Assembly (NCBI GenBank): GCA_003215475.1
Contig: QCKH01000004.1
Span: forward strand, 1-64,000
DNA: 64,000 nucleotides
Reading direction: 5' to 3'
Source: Prochlorococcus sp. AG-409-L21
GTDB lineage: Bacteria > Cyanobacteriota > Cyanobacteriia > PCC-6307 > Cyanobiaceae
Shown here piece by piece: positions 19,919-29,607 of this stretch; position 1 is the first letter of the stretch; the number at the start of each line of letters is the position of its first letter. Both the position numbers and the translations under genes were made by a program. The notes under the pieces were generated by a model, which had not been told where the DNA came from, ran no database searches, and saw only the letters and a list, made by a program, of their open reading frames with translations.

Positions 19919-20833
19919 ATGGCAACAGGAAATTATGGAACAGTAAGACCAGCAGATGTAGCGGTAGAGGATATAGAGATATTATACTCTTATAGTCCTA
20001 ATAGGGGGAGTAATTCAGCACAAACAGTTTTGACAGAATTAGACCCAACACAGGTTTTAGTACCTGCAAATAACCCCAATAATAATAAAGAAATTTTAGG
20101 GGGAATGTATACTTTAAAATTACCATCAAATGAGTTTACTGCTAAAGGATTTTATAATATTATTATTAGACCAAAACAAATTAGAACTTCTATTGTTGCG
20201 TGTGGTACGTTAGCTAGTAGTCCTGATATCATAGGTATGGTAATAAATTTAAATGATTCTAATATAGACAATGCCGATAAAGTTAAATTAGAAAATGGAA
20301 ATTTAGTAGGGTATAGAGTAGAGTATTTAACTACTAACACAAATGCTGAACAAGATAAAATACAAAATTTATTTAGGGTAGTGACATCCAATAATAGAGT
20401 ACTTGCAGTATCGGAAAACTTAAGTAATTCATCTGATCAAGTATTATCATATTCTTTTGATGATAGTTCTTCATTAGTTTTCTGTACATTAACTCCGTCT
20501 TCTGCACCATCTATCAAACCAAATGTTTTACCATTTATTGGAGAACCGGGTCAAGATATTATTATAACTAATACATTTTTTAATCCTATAATGTTAGAAG
20601 TGGAAATGGTAGAGTATGATGATGAAACTTTAGCATATGCACTATATGGAAATCAAACAAAATCTTTAGAAGACGGTATTTATACAATATACAACTTTGA
20701 CAATGAAATTTATAAACAATATACCTTATTTGAAGTTAAAGATCAGTTTACTGGTAAACCTCTTTATGAGGTTAGAGAAGAACTTAGTTCACCTGACTTT
20801 ACAAAAGAATTTGATGACATTACAGACTTTTAG
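19919..20833 (+). CDS. probable virion structural protein (304 aa)
   Basis: Intact ORF within structural cluster. Confidence 0.7.
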   Translation: MATGNYGTVRPADVAVEDIEILYSYSPNRGSNSAQTVLTELDPTQVLVPANNPNNNKEILGGMYTLKLPSNEFTAKGFYNIIIRPKQIRTSIVACGTLASSPDIIGMVINLNDSNIDNADKVKLENGNLVGYRVEYLTTNTNAEQDKIQNLFRVVTSNNRVLAVSENLSNSSDQVLSYSFDDSSSLVFCTLTPSSAPSIKPNVLPFIGEPGQDIIITNTFFNPIMLEVEMVEYDDETLAYALYGNQTKSLEDGIYTIYNFDNEIYKQYTLFEVKDQFTGKPLYEVREELSSPDFTKEFDDITDF

Positions 20834-20843
20834 GATTAATTAG

Positions 20844-23800
20844 ATGCCACAACAAAATCAAAATAACACCAATAATAATAATAATAGAAAAGTTATTAAA
20901 GTAGCGGGCTATGCGAAAAGAAAATTTTTCGATGGTGGTATTGAATATAGAGATTTTAGTGATGATTTAGTTGGTTTACAATTAACTGATGATGGTGGTT
21001 CATCGTTATTTACGATGGGTAACTTTAAAGTTACTACTAATTTATCCCCTAAATTAAATAAAACGTATAATCAGGGTACATATTCTGATTTTTATGATTT
21101 AGATAGTTTGGATGATAAACAATTTGGTGCGGTAAAAGTACAAAAAAACCAAAAAGCGGGATTAAATTTAGATATAACAAATCCTTTAAGTTATATTTTA
21201 TATGGTTCTTCCGAAGAAAAAATTAGAGTTTCATTGGAATATATACAAGAATATTTTCCAGCCGCAATTTATGTAGATAACAAAATAGGTGCAATAACGG
21301 GTAATAATATCACAGATTATGTCTATGATAATTTAAATGATGAGACTAGTTTTACTGTTAGTACTAATTATTTTACCAATCCTTTTGGTATAAATTATAC
21401 ATTATCTTATAATCTAGTACCTGAGGATCAGATACCCAATCCACTAAGAAATTTAACAGTTAATTACAATCAGTATGTTATAGAACATAATGGAATAAGT
21501 AAAAAGATAAAATCTTTTAGTGGTTCTACTACTAAAACTAATGCAACATTAAAATTTGTTGTAGAAGGAAATCCCTTTCCTGAAATAACAGGATTAAATT
21601 TTTCACAATTTACTTTTTTAAATCCTACTTATAATGCATCTATTCCATTTTTTGTAAAACCAAATGAATTAAAGTGTGAAGAATTTTTCAGTGGTTTGAA
21701 TGACTTAGAAAAAAACTTATTGAATAGAGATGTATACCCTATTTATACGGCAACTTTTAGTCTACCAAAAGAAACCACTCAGGGGGTTATAGTTTATAGT
21801 GATGAAAAGATAACTTTTCCTGTTTTAACAGATGGATACAATCTTAACTTTTTTGATGGGATATATATTACTTATTTAGATGAAATCACTTCTATTGGTG
21901 AAACTTTAGATAAGTTTAAAACTGATATTATAAAGAGAAAATATACTGCAGAAGTTATAACAGGATTTGATACTATCCCTAGGGGTGATGGTGGAGAAGA
22001 TATGGTGATAGATGGTGCAAAAGCAACTAAATTACTTAGAATTTATGGGGTTGAGTTTGATGAAGTTAAAAAATATATTGACGGTATTAAATTTGCACAT
22101 GTTGTTACTTATGATAAGAAAAATAACACACCTGATTCATTAGTAAAAGATTTAGCTAATATGTTAGGGTTTAGTAAATTTGATTTCTTAACTAACCCAA
22201 ACATTTTAAATAATGTATTACCGAGTAATGGTAAAGGATTATTTAGTGGTACATCTACACCACTTAGTTTAGAACAAATAGATATTGAGTTATACAGAAG
22301 ATTAATATTAAATGTTGCTTGGTTATGGAAAAGTAAAGGTACACGTAAAGCAATAGAATTCTTATTTAGATTTATTGGTGCACCAGAATCTTTAGTAAAC
22401 TTTAATGAACATATTGTAATTGCAGATAAACCCGTAAATATACCACATTTAAAAAGTTTATTATATTTGTATACGGGTAGTTCTAATTTGAAAGATTTAC
22501 CATTCGATGATGATGGTTACCCCTTACCAATACCCAACGGTGGATTAGTATTAGTTGGTTTTGATAACACTACTACACCACCATCACCAATATATGAAAC
22601 TAATTGGTTTCAAAAATCTGGTGGGTGGTATAGAGAAACTGGTGGTTTAAACCCACCTATTGATATAACTGAGGATAATAATCCACACGCGGGTGTATAT
22701 GATGGTGGTGCATTTTATTTAGAACAATTTTTAACCTGTCCATTTCCAAATGAGATAGTTAGTAAGTTTATTACTTTAACAGGTAATACACTTTATGAGA
22801 ACCAATTTATAAATTATAATGATGGGTTTATAAATGGTACAATGGATAATGATATATTATATATTACTCCAGTATCTTCAGTTAATAATCAAATAATAAC
22901 CGAAGGTATTGATATTGATTTTACTGTGGTATCTTCACCAGCAACTTCAGGAGGAACTACTATTTTTGAACAATTATGTACTGAAGCACTCGAAGAATAT
23001 AATGAATGGGTAGAACTAATTAAAGAAAATTGTGAATTGATTTACTCACCCGAATGGTTTAGAGTACAACAAAATTATATTGTTGCGAAAAATAATTTAA
23101 ATAGAGAACAAAGTAGTAGGGGAACAGGTATTAATGAAGCATTAGAAATATGTATAAATGTTGATTGTGAAAATATTGAAGTTATAGAAAACCCTTGTGA
23201 TCATTATGAGATGATTAATGAAGATGGGTTTATATATTTTGTTAATGAAAATGGTAAAAAGGTATTTTTTGAGGAATTTCCTCAATGTTGTGTTTCGGCA
23301 GGTGGAGAATATTATACATATGTAAACCAAAAAAATCAAAAAGCATTCTTTTGTGCTAGCGAATCCCCTTGTATAGGAAATCCTATTAGTAGTAATGGAG
23401 AAGCAATTTTATTTGAAGTAGAGGGAGTTAATGCAGTTCCCGATAATATTATTTCAATAACTACCCCGAATAATGATAGACCCACAAACGATGCTAGACG
23501 CACCACAGAAAATGAGTTATGTAAAGAAAATAGTGGTAGTAATACACTTAATGGGTGTTTCCAATTAACCGAACAAGGAGAATATTACTTTGGTTTTAAA
23601 ACTAAACCTAATGAAGAAGATTTTAGTACTAAAATTAGTCCTAGAGAAGCACCTTTTGTTGTATATGATAAAAATAATAATCCTGTAGGGTATATCCCAC
23701 AAGTTCCTGGTATGACTTTATTTACGGAAGGAATTGTTGCGATTAATTATGTTAAAAGTAATGGTGGTATTGTTTATCCATCTTATCAGTCATCGTTTGG

Positions 23801-26800
23801 AAACAATTCCGAATCAAGTGATCCACAACAAGCCTTAGATAAATATGTGAATAACATACGACAAGGTGGTGAAGTACCTTCAGACTTTTATAAATATTTT
23901 ACATCAGTTGATTGTGATAAGAAAAATACTACTTATGAATCTAGTATAGAATGTTGTACATATCATGGATTCGATCATTATTATGTGAATATCACTGACC
24001 CAACGGATGGGTCGGTTAGACAAGTTGTTTATTGTAGACCTAAAGATACTTCAGCAACTGGTGATCTTACACAACCCTCTACACCTGGTTTAGGGGATAT
24101 ATTAGACCCAGGAAAAGAAATAGATAAAGAAATAGAAGTAATAGAAAGAGAAAAAGAAGTAATAAATAAAAAAATAAGTGAAGAACCTTCTTTATCAAGT
24201 AAACAAAAAACCGAATTAACTACACAAAAATTAACTTTAGAACAACGTACACTAGATTTAAATTCGCAAAAACAAAAAATGGAAGTGTCAAATCGTAAAA
24301 CTATGACACCTGCCAATGAAAAAGGGTTTAATAAATACGTAGAAGGAAGTAACCTCAATGCAGTTAAAACAGAAGGTGATCAATTAGTAGTAGGGAAAGA
24401 CCCTAAAGGTGTATATACACAGGGAGTTGACTCTACAAAACCAAATAACCCAACCACTGATTTTGGTTCACCATTTAGTAATCCAGACTTAATGGATAGT
24501 ATTAATTGGGAAGTTGCTTCAGTAGATCAATATGGTAGAATAACATTTATACCTATAGATCGTAATTATGATGATGTCTTAAGTTGGGAATTATTGGCAG
24601 GAGAAGGTGCTGATTTATACAAAGAATGTTGTTTATTACAAGGTTATACTTTTGGAGAATTCCAAATTAACCCACAAACAAATGAGTTAATACCCTATAA
24701 CGGACAACCTAATGAATATACTAATGGTAGTACTTTTTATGCTTGTGTAGATAATACAACCTTACCTTGTACCGAACTTAAAGATGTAAAATTAGTTTTT
24801 GGTAGTAATGGTAATAATGGTTTCTTTTTACCGGAAAATACAGAAAGTAATGAGGTAACCATTAAGTTTGATTATATGATTAAATATAATGCAGAAGAAT
24901 TAATTAATTGTGCAAATATAGAAGTATGTAAAATACCATTAGATTTATATAATAATAGTATCTATAACTTAGATTGTAGAAACTTTATCGTCTTTACTCA
25001 AACCGAAGATAATAAGAATATTTTAAAAGATAATATAAACTATATTGATTCTGACGTATTTGCACAGAATGATTTTAGTTTAAATTCACCCAATGTAGGG
25101 GATTTAGTTGTAAGTGAATTAGATGGTATACCTAATTTAATACCTTATTGGTCAACACAAAACTTACAAGTATGGCAAACTCCTGGTTTACAACAACAAA
25201 TAGATGTAGAGGGAGACTGTTGTAAAGCATTTGGTGGTAATTTATTACCAATAGAACAATGGGGTCCGGTAAACGAAGATAATGTTTATAATATTAGACG
25301 TGAGTTTAATATTGCAATCAAAGCAATTTCTAATAATACACGACAACCAGAATGGGTAACACCTGAAATGTATTCTAATTTTAAATTAATCAACGATAAC
25401 TTAAATAAGGTTAATAAAATTATAGAAGAAGGTTGTTTAAACTATACTCTATTTACGGAAGATAATTTCTGTGATGATTTTGAAAGATTAATAACAACTG
25501 AAAAGGTATGTGCGTTACTAACACCATTAGAATTAGGGGTTAATAGTGAAATGCTAAAAGAGTATTGGAAACTAATAAACCAACTTTTATTAATGCAAAA
25601 AGAACTAGAAATCTGTGTTGAAAGAAAAGAAGGTTTAAGTAAGATTATTGAAGAGGTAGATAAAGAAATGGTTTTAGTAGAAGTAGAAAAAGAAACTAAA
25701 AGAGGAGATTATAGAAAAACAGAAACTAATTTAGAAAATGACCTACTAACTAAACAAAGAGAAATTTTAGAAATTGATGATACATTAACTAACTTAAGAA
25801 ACCAAAATACGGCAATTGATGTAGTTAAACAAGATAATTTACCTAAATTAGATTGTAACTTATACCAACAACAGATTAAAGAGGCACAATCATTTAATGT
25901 TGAGGAATTTTGTAGAAATCAACCACAACCTACTACAGATAATCCAGATGAGATTTTATCTGCATTTAATACATGTGTAAATCAAAAAAGATTTGAGATA
26001 GAACAAGAAGTAAAAAAATATCAACGATTATTTGAAAGTTGTGTTAATAGTAATGTTTATAGTGAAGAAATAACTAGGGCTAGAGTTAATAATGATACTA
26101 TAACTGAAGAAAGATTTACAGAAGAGTATAATACTACATTAAAACAAATAGATGAATTACAAGCAACAATTTATTGTGAAGATATTAGTGAGTTAAATGA
26201 ATCTCTTAGAACAAATAAGGAACAAGAAAATAATATTGAAAAAAATGTAGATGTTGTTGCAAATATTTTAGGTGTTGAACCAACTACTATTAGAAATGGT
26301 AATACAACTGATTTAACTACCGAACAAAAAGTTGAGGTGACTAGAGTTGCTAATGTGAATAAAACAACAGAAAATAAATTATTAATACAAAAAGAAGAAA
26401 AGGAACAAGAATTAAGAAGTTTAGAAACTTTTAAAACACAAGTACGAAATGAATTTAAAGAACAAGAAAGAGAATTAGATGAAAACCTAACCAATATAAA
26501 TAACATTAAAGAAAATATTGTTACAGAAAATAATAATACGGTAGGTAGGGATTGTTGTAAAGAAACTTTAAATGTTGTACGTAAATTAGTTAGTAATATT
26601 AAAAAATATAGAAATAATTTATATTATGAAACCGAAGCACTATATCAAGGGTGGTATTTACAAAGATTTGAAGAATATAAATTATTCGTCAATGAGAAGA
26701 TGGCAACTGCTTTTGAATATATGGATGAATTAAACCTTAATTTTAATATTGAAGTGGATAACACTTCTGTGGGTAGTCAACCACCTAATCAAATATCTTC

Positions 26801-28979
26801 TAATCTAACTACTTTACCAATAATGGGTAATAGTAACCCCATTTGGACATTCCAACCTAAAAATTATAGTGGAGTCGTTATTGGTGGGTCACAATACAAT
26901 TCAAATCTAATTGAAGATTCAATAACAACCGCATTAATACAAAATGGGTATCCTGGTTTAGATGCAGTATTTGAACCACAATGGCAAAATTTTGAGATGA
27001 CATTACCTCAAAATGTAATAGATAATTTAAGACAAAGTTACCCTAATAAACAATTTTATATTTCTTTGGAATTAGAAAATTATGAATGTAGTGTGTGTTT
27101 ATTAATTGATAATATTCAAATAAATTATAAAACATACGATATACTACCATTTTATAATACTGAGGGTTGTGGGTTACCAGAATTAAGTTGTGTTATAGAT
27201 AATAGAAAATCTTGGGTATATAAAGGAGATACAATTAACCCAGTTACTCACTTACCTGATGGTGAATGTCAAAAAAATGAAGTAACTTGTGCAACTCCAC
27301 TACAAATAACTGCACAAAATAGATTATGGCAAAATTTAGAGTATAGATACACTGAATATGATTTTAATCATTCAGATTTAATCATCAACAGTAAATCTGC
27401 AGCATTTCAGATAGATCCGTCTAAGTCTATTGAATGTGATGTTTATAATTTTTGGAGAAATATTGATTGTGATGAATGTCCTACCTCTTGTACGAGTGGT
27501 GAAAGTATTACATATGAAGGTAAAGTACAATATACTGCTAGTTCTTACACTGATTACAGTGTTGTATTGAGTGGTACTTCTGCTGGTGGTTTCACAGGAG
27601 ATTGTAATACGTATGTGAGTTTATTAAATACTAATACTAATTTATTAAAAGAAGAATATTATGTATTAACGGCAGATTATTCACAAGCATTAAGTGCTGG
27701 ATACACTGATTTTATTAATATTGGTGGTAGTATAGACACATTAAACATAGTAGAGAATGATTGTCAGGGTGATACTATAGTGTTAGGAAATAGATTTGAT
27801 TTAAATGAGGAACAAAGATTAATTGTTGAGGATAGTGACGGAACGGTTTCTTTATGGGGACTTTATGTATATACTGGTTCGACACCTTATAGTGGTGGTG
27901 ATATAAATGAAGTTATTAGTGGTGTATCTGCACAAACATTTAATCAGACTAGTGGTATGACAGAAGAATGTTGTGAATCATTAAATAAAACATTATCATC
28001 TAAAGGTAAAAAAGGATTAAGTTTAGATAAAAATTATGTGTGGGACACAACATTGAGTGGTTGTACTTGGAGAGAAATTAATGATGGTCAAGGAGATTGT
28101 ACACATTGTGGTAACACTACCGAATCTTCCTTTACTGCTACTAGTAGTGGGTTAACTTGTGAAGTAGTTAACAAAACGATATGTGTAAATCCGGTAGATT
28201 TCTTAGATACTCCCCCATCTCAAATAAAAGTAAAAGAGGTGTTTGATGAAATGGTACAGAGAAATTTAATTAATGCACAAAATAGACAAACACTTAGTGG
28301 ATACCCAACACTTAAACTATTTTACGAATTATATTTAAATGCAACTAATTGTGGTAAAGATTATAGTGGTAAGTTAACTTACAATAATCTATTCCAATTT
28401 ATGGATTTAATTGGGGATTATTGGTTAGAATTAATTGAACAAGTAATTCCATCTACCACTATTATGGAAGGGTGTGAAAACTCAGGTAAAGTTTATAGGA
28501 ATACTATTTTTGATAATAATAAATTTACCTATAAGAAATACAGTTTAAACTTCTTAGAAGTAACTAATGAATGTAATGTTAGTGGTGTTACAAATAATTC
28601 AATAGGTCAAGAAACTGTAGATGTTGCAGTTGAAGAAGTTTGTTTAGGTGGTGGATGTTTAGGACAATCTAATAAAGATTGTGAAGATAGTATAAGTGTA
28701 TTACAAGGACAAATTGATACGTTACAATCCACTATAACTAGTATTGATGATCAATTACAAGTAATACAATTAGCAATAACATCATTAAAATCACAAAATA
28801 ATAGTAATAATACTAGTAAAGAAACGTCTAAAGAAAATACGTTTAAACAAAGAGAAGACGAAAAGGCAAAAAAAGAAGAAAATAATAAAATTAAAGAGGA
28901 GGTAAGAAGACAAGAAGAAGCAGCAGCTAGAGAACAAAAAGCTAGGGACGCAAGAAATCAAAGAGATCAATTAAGTTAA
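20844..28979 (+). CDS. giant tail/baseplate protein (2711 aa) with coiled coils and repeated CC-containing modules
   Basis: Single ORF; LILNVAWLWKSKGTRKAIEFLFRFIGAPESLVNFNE resembles tail-protein/baseplate segments; coiled-coil regions in its second half. Confidence 0.75.
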   Translation: MPQQNQNNTNNNNNRKVIKVAGYAKRKFFDGGIEYRDFSDDLVGLQLTDDGGSSLFTMGNFKVTTNLSPKLNKTYNQGTYSDFYDLDSLDDKQFGAVKVQKNQKAGLNLDITNPLSYILYGSSEEKIRVSLEYIQEYFPAAIYVDNKIGAITGNNITDYVYDNLNDETSFTVSTNYFTNPFGINYTLSYNLVPEDQIPNPLRNLTVNYNQYVIEHNGISKKIKSFSGSTTKTNATLKFVVEGNPFPEITGLNFSQFTFLNPTYNASIPFFVKPNELKCEEFFSGLNDLEKNLLNRDVYPIYTATFSLPKETTQGVIVYSDEKITFPVLTDGYNLNFFDGIYITYLDEITSIGETLDKFKTDIIKRKYTAEVITGFDTIPRGDGGEDMVIDGAKATKLLRIYGVEFDEVKKYIDGIKFAHVVTYDKKNNTPDSLVKDLANMLGFSKFDFLTNPNILNNVLPSNGKGLFSGTSTPLSLEQIDIELYRRLILNVAWLWKSKGTRKAIEFLFRFIGAPESLVNFNEHIVIADKPVNIPHLKSLLYLYTGSSNLKDLPFDDDGYPLPIPNGGLVLVGFDNTTTPPSPIYETNWFQKSGGWYRETGGLNPPIDITEDNNPHAGVYDGGAFYLEQFLTCPFPNEIVSKFITLTGNTLYENQFINYNDGFINGTMDNDILYITPVSSVNNQIITEGIDIDFTVVSSPATSGGTTIFEQLCTEALEEYNEWVELIKENCELIYSPEWFRVQQNYIVAKNNLNREQSSRGTGINEALEICINVDCENIEVIENPCDHYEMINEDGFIYFVNENGKKVFFEEFPQCCVSAGGEYYTYVNQKNQKAFFCASESPCIGNPISSNGEAILFEVEGVNAVPDNIISITTPNNDRPTNDARRTTENELCKENSGSNTLNGCFQLTEQGEYYFGFKTKPNEEDFSTKISPREAPFVVYDKNNNPVGYIPQVPGMTLFTEGIVAINYVKSNGGIVYPSYQSSFGNNSESSDPQQALDKYVNNIRQGGEVPSDFYKYFTSVDCDKKNTTYESSIECCTYHGFDHYYVNITDPTDGSVRQVVYCRPKDTSATGDLTQPSTPGLGDILDPGKEIDKEIEVIEREKEVINKKISEEPSLSSKQKTELTTQKLTLEQRTLDLNSQKQKMEVSNRKTMTPANEKGFNKYVEGSNLNAVKTEGDQLVVGKDPKGVYTQGVDSTKPNNPTTDFGSPFSNPDLMDSINWEVASVDQYGRITFIPIDRNYDDVLSWELLAGEGADLYKECCLLQGYTFGEFQINPQTNELIPYNGQPNEYTNGSTFYACVDNTTLPCTELKDVKLVFGSNGNNGFFLPENTESNEVTIKFDYMIKYNAEELINCANIEVCKIPLDLYNNSIYNLDCRNFIVFTQTEDNKNILKDNINYIDSDVFAQNDFSLNSPNVGDLVVSELDGIPNLIPYWSTQNLQVWQTPGLQQQIDVEGDCCKAFGGNLLPIEQWGPVNEDNVYNIRREFNIAIKAISNNTRQPEWVTPEMYSNFKLINDNLNKVNKIIEEGCLNYTLFTEDNFCDDFERLITTEKVCALLTPLELGVNSEMLKEYWKLINQLLLMQKELEICVERKEGLSKIIEEVDKEMVLVEVEKETKRGDYRKTETNLENDLLTKQREILEIDDTLTNLRNQNTAIDVVKQDNLPKLDCNLYQQQIKEAQSFNVEEFCRNQPQPTTDNPDEILSAFNTCVNQKRFEIEQEVKKYQRLFESCVNSNVYSEEITRARVNNDTITEERFTEEYNTTLKQIDELQATIYCEDISELNESLRTNKEQENNIEKNVDVVANILGVEPTTIRNGNTTDLTTEQKVEVTRVANVNKTTENKLLIQKEEKEQELRSLETFKTQVRNEFKEQERELDENLTNINNIKENIVTENNNTVGRDCCKETLNVVRKLVSNIKKYRNNLYYETEALYQGWYLQRFEEYKLFVNEKMATAFEYMDELNLNFNIEVDNTSVGSQPPNQISSNLTTLPIMGNSNPIWTFQPKNYSGVVIGGSQYNSNLIEDSITTALIQNGYPGLDAVFEPQWQNFEMTLPQNVIDNLRQSYPNKQFYISLELENYECSVCLLIDNIQINYKTYDILPFYNTEGCGLPELSCVIDNRKSWVYKGDTINPVTHLPDGECQKNEVTCATPLQITAQNRLWQNLEYRYTEYDFNHSDLIINSKSAAFQIDPSKSIECDVYNFWRNIDCDECPTSCTSGESITYEGKVQYTASSYTDYSVVLSGTSAGGFTGDCNTYVSLLNTNTNLLKEEYYVLTADYSQALSAGYTDFINIGGSIDTLNIVENDCQGDTIVLGNRFDLNEEQRLIVEDSDGTVSLWGLYVYTGSTPYSGGDINEVISGVSAQTFNQTSGMTEECCESLNKTLSSKGKKGLSLDKNYVWDTTLSGCTWREINDGQGDCTHCGNTTESSFTATSSGLTCEVVNKTICVNPVDFLDTPPSQIKVKEVFDEMVQRNLINAQNRQTLSGYPTLKLFYELYLNATNCGKDYSGKLTYNNLFQFMDLIGDYWLELIEQVIPSTTIMEGCENSGKVYRNTIFDNNKFTYKKYSLNFLEVTNECNVSGVTNNSIGQETVDVAVEEVCLGGGCLGQSNKDCEDSISVLQGQIDTLQSTITSIDDQLQVIQLAITSLKSQNNSNNTSKETSKENTFKQREDEKAKKEENNKIKEEVRRQEEAAAREQKARDARNQRDQLS

Positions 28980-28989
28980 AAAAAAAGAT

Positions 28990-29592
28990 ATGAAAGACCC
29001 TAAAATAAAAATAATACAAAATAGTCCAGAAGGTAAACAAAAACCGCCTTTGGAAGTGGATACTAATGCGATACCTAAACCTAATCCGACTACCCCAACT
29101 AATAATTCTTCTAATCAGGCACAAATTACTACATTACAAAATCAATATAATTCATTGGTTAACCAAAAAGAAGTTTATACTAACGAACTAGACTTATTAA
29201 ATCAGCAATTACAACAACTTAAAGATGATTGTGAAGAACTAGCTGCACAACAAGCTCAACAACAACAACAATTTATATCAACTAAAGACGATTGTAATTC
29301 TTTAAGTATTGAGATAGAGGCGGTGCAACAACAATTAAAGTTAATCCCACCTAGTACAGTAAGTGGTTGTACTACTAATTCTTCATATAACAGTTTACTG
29401 GCTTATTTAAATGAATTAAAAGAAAAATATAATAATTGTATAACTGGTGCTCAGGCTACTAATGTTACACAATATAATACGGTATTTATCACACAAATAT
29501 ACAACACTAACGAATATGAAGGTAATGTGACAGTTATTGGTGATGATGAGTGGGATGATAATAACCAATTAATTAATGATTGTATACAATAA
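28990..29592 (+). CDS. Q-rich coiled-coil protein (200 aa), probable virion accessory
   Basis: Heptad-like LNQQLQQLKDDCEELAAQQAQQQQQ. Confidence 0.65.
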   Translation: MKDPKIKIIQNSPEGKQKPPLEVDTNAIPKPNPTTPTNNSSNQAQITTLQNQYNSLVNQKEVYTNELDLLNQQLQQLKDDCEELAAQQAQQQQQFISTKDDCNSLSIEIEAVQQQLKLIPPSTVSGCTTNSSYNSLLAYLNELKEKYNNCITGAQATNVTQYNTVFITQIYNTNEYEGNVTVIGDDEWDDNNQLINDCIQ

Positions 29593-29594
29593 AT

Positions 29595-29603
29595 ATATTT
29601 ATA
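29595..29603 (+). promoter_or_regulatory. late-promoter-like motif ATATTTATA
   Basis: Exact motif, 4 nt before ATG 29608. Confidence 0.5.
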
Positions 29604-29607
29604 GATA

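Noticed and set aside
24029-26506. Antisense ORFs (24029-24358, 26171-26506 and similar minus-strand ORFs throughout, e.g. 9935-10243, 6175-6432)
   Set aside because: Ser/Leu/Phe-rich translations are mirror images of AT-rich coding sequence in well-supported + strand genes; no start context or recognisable motifs
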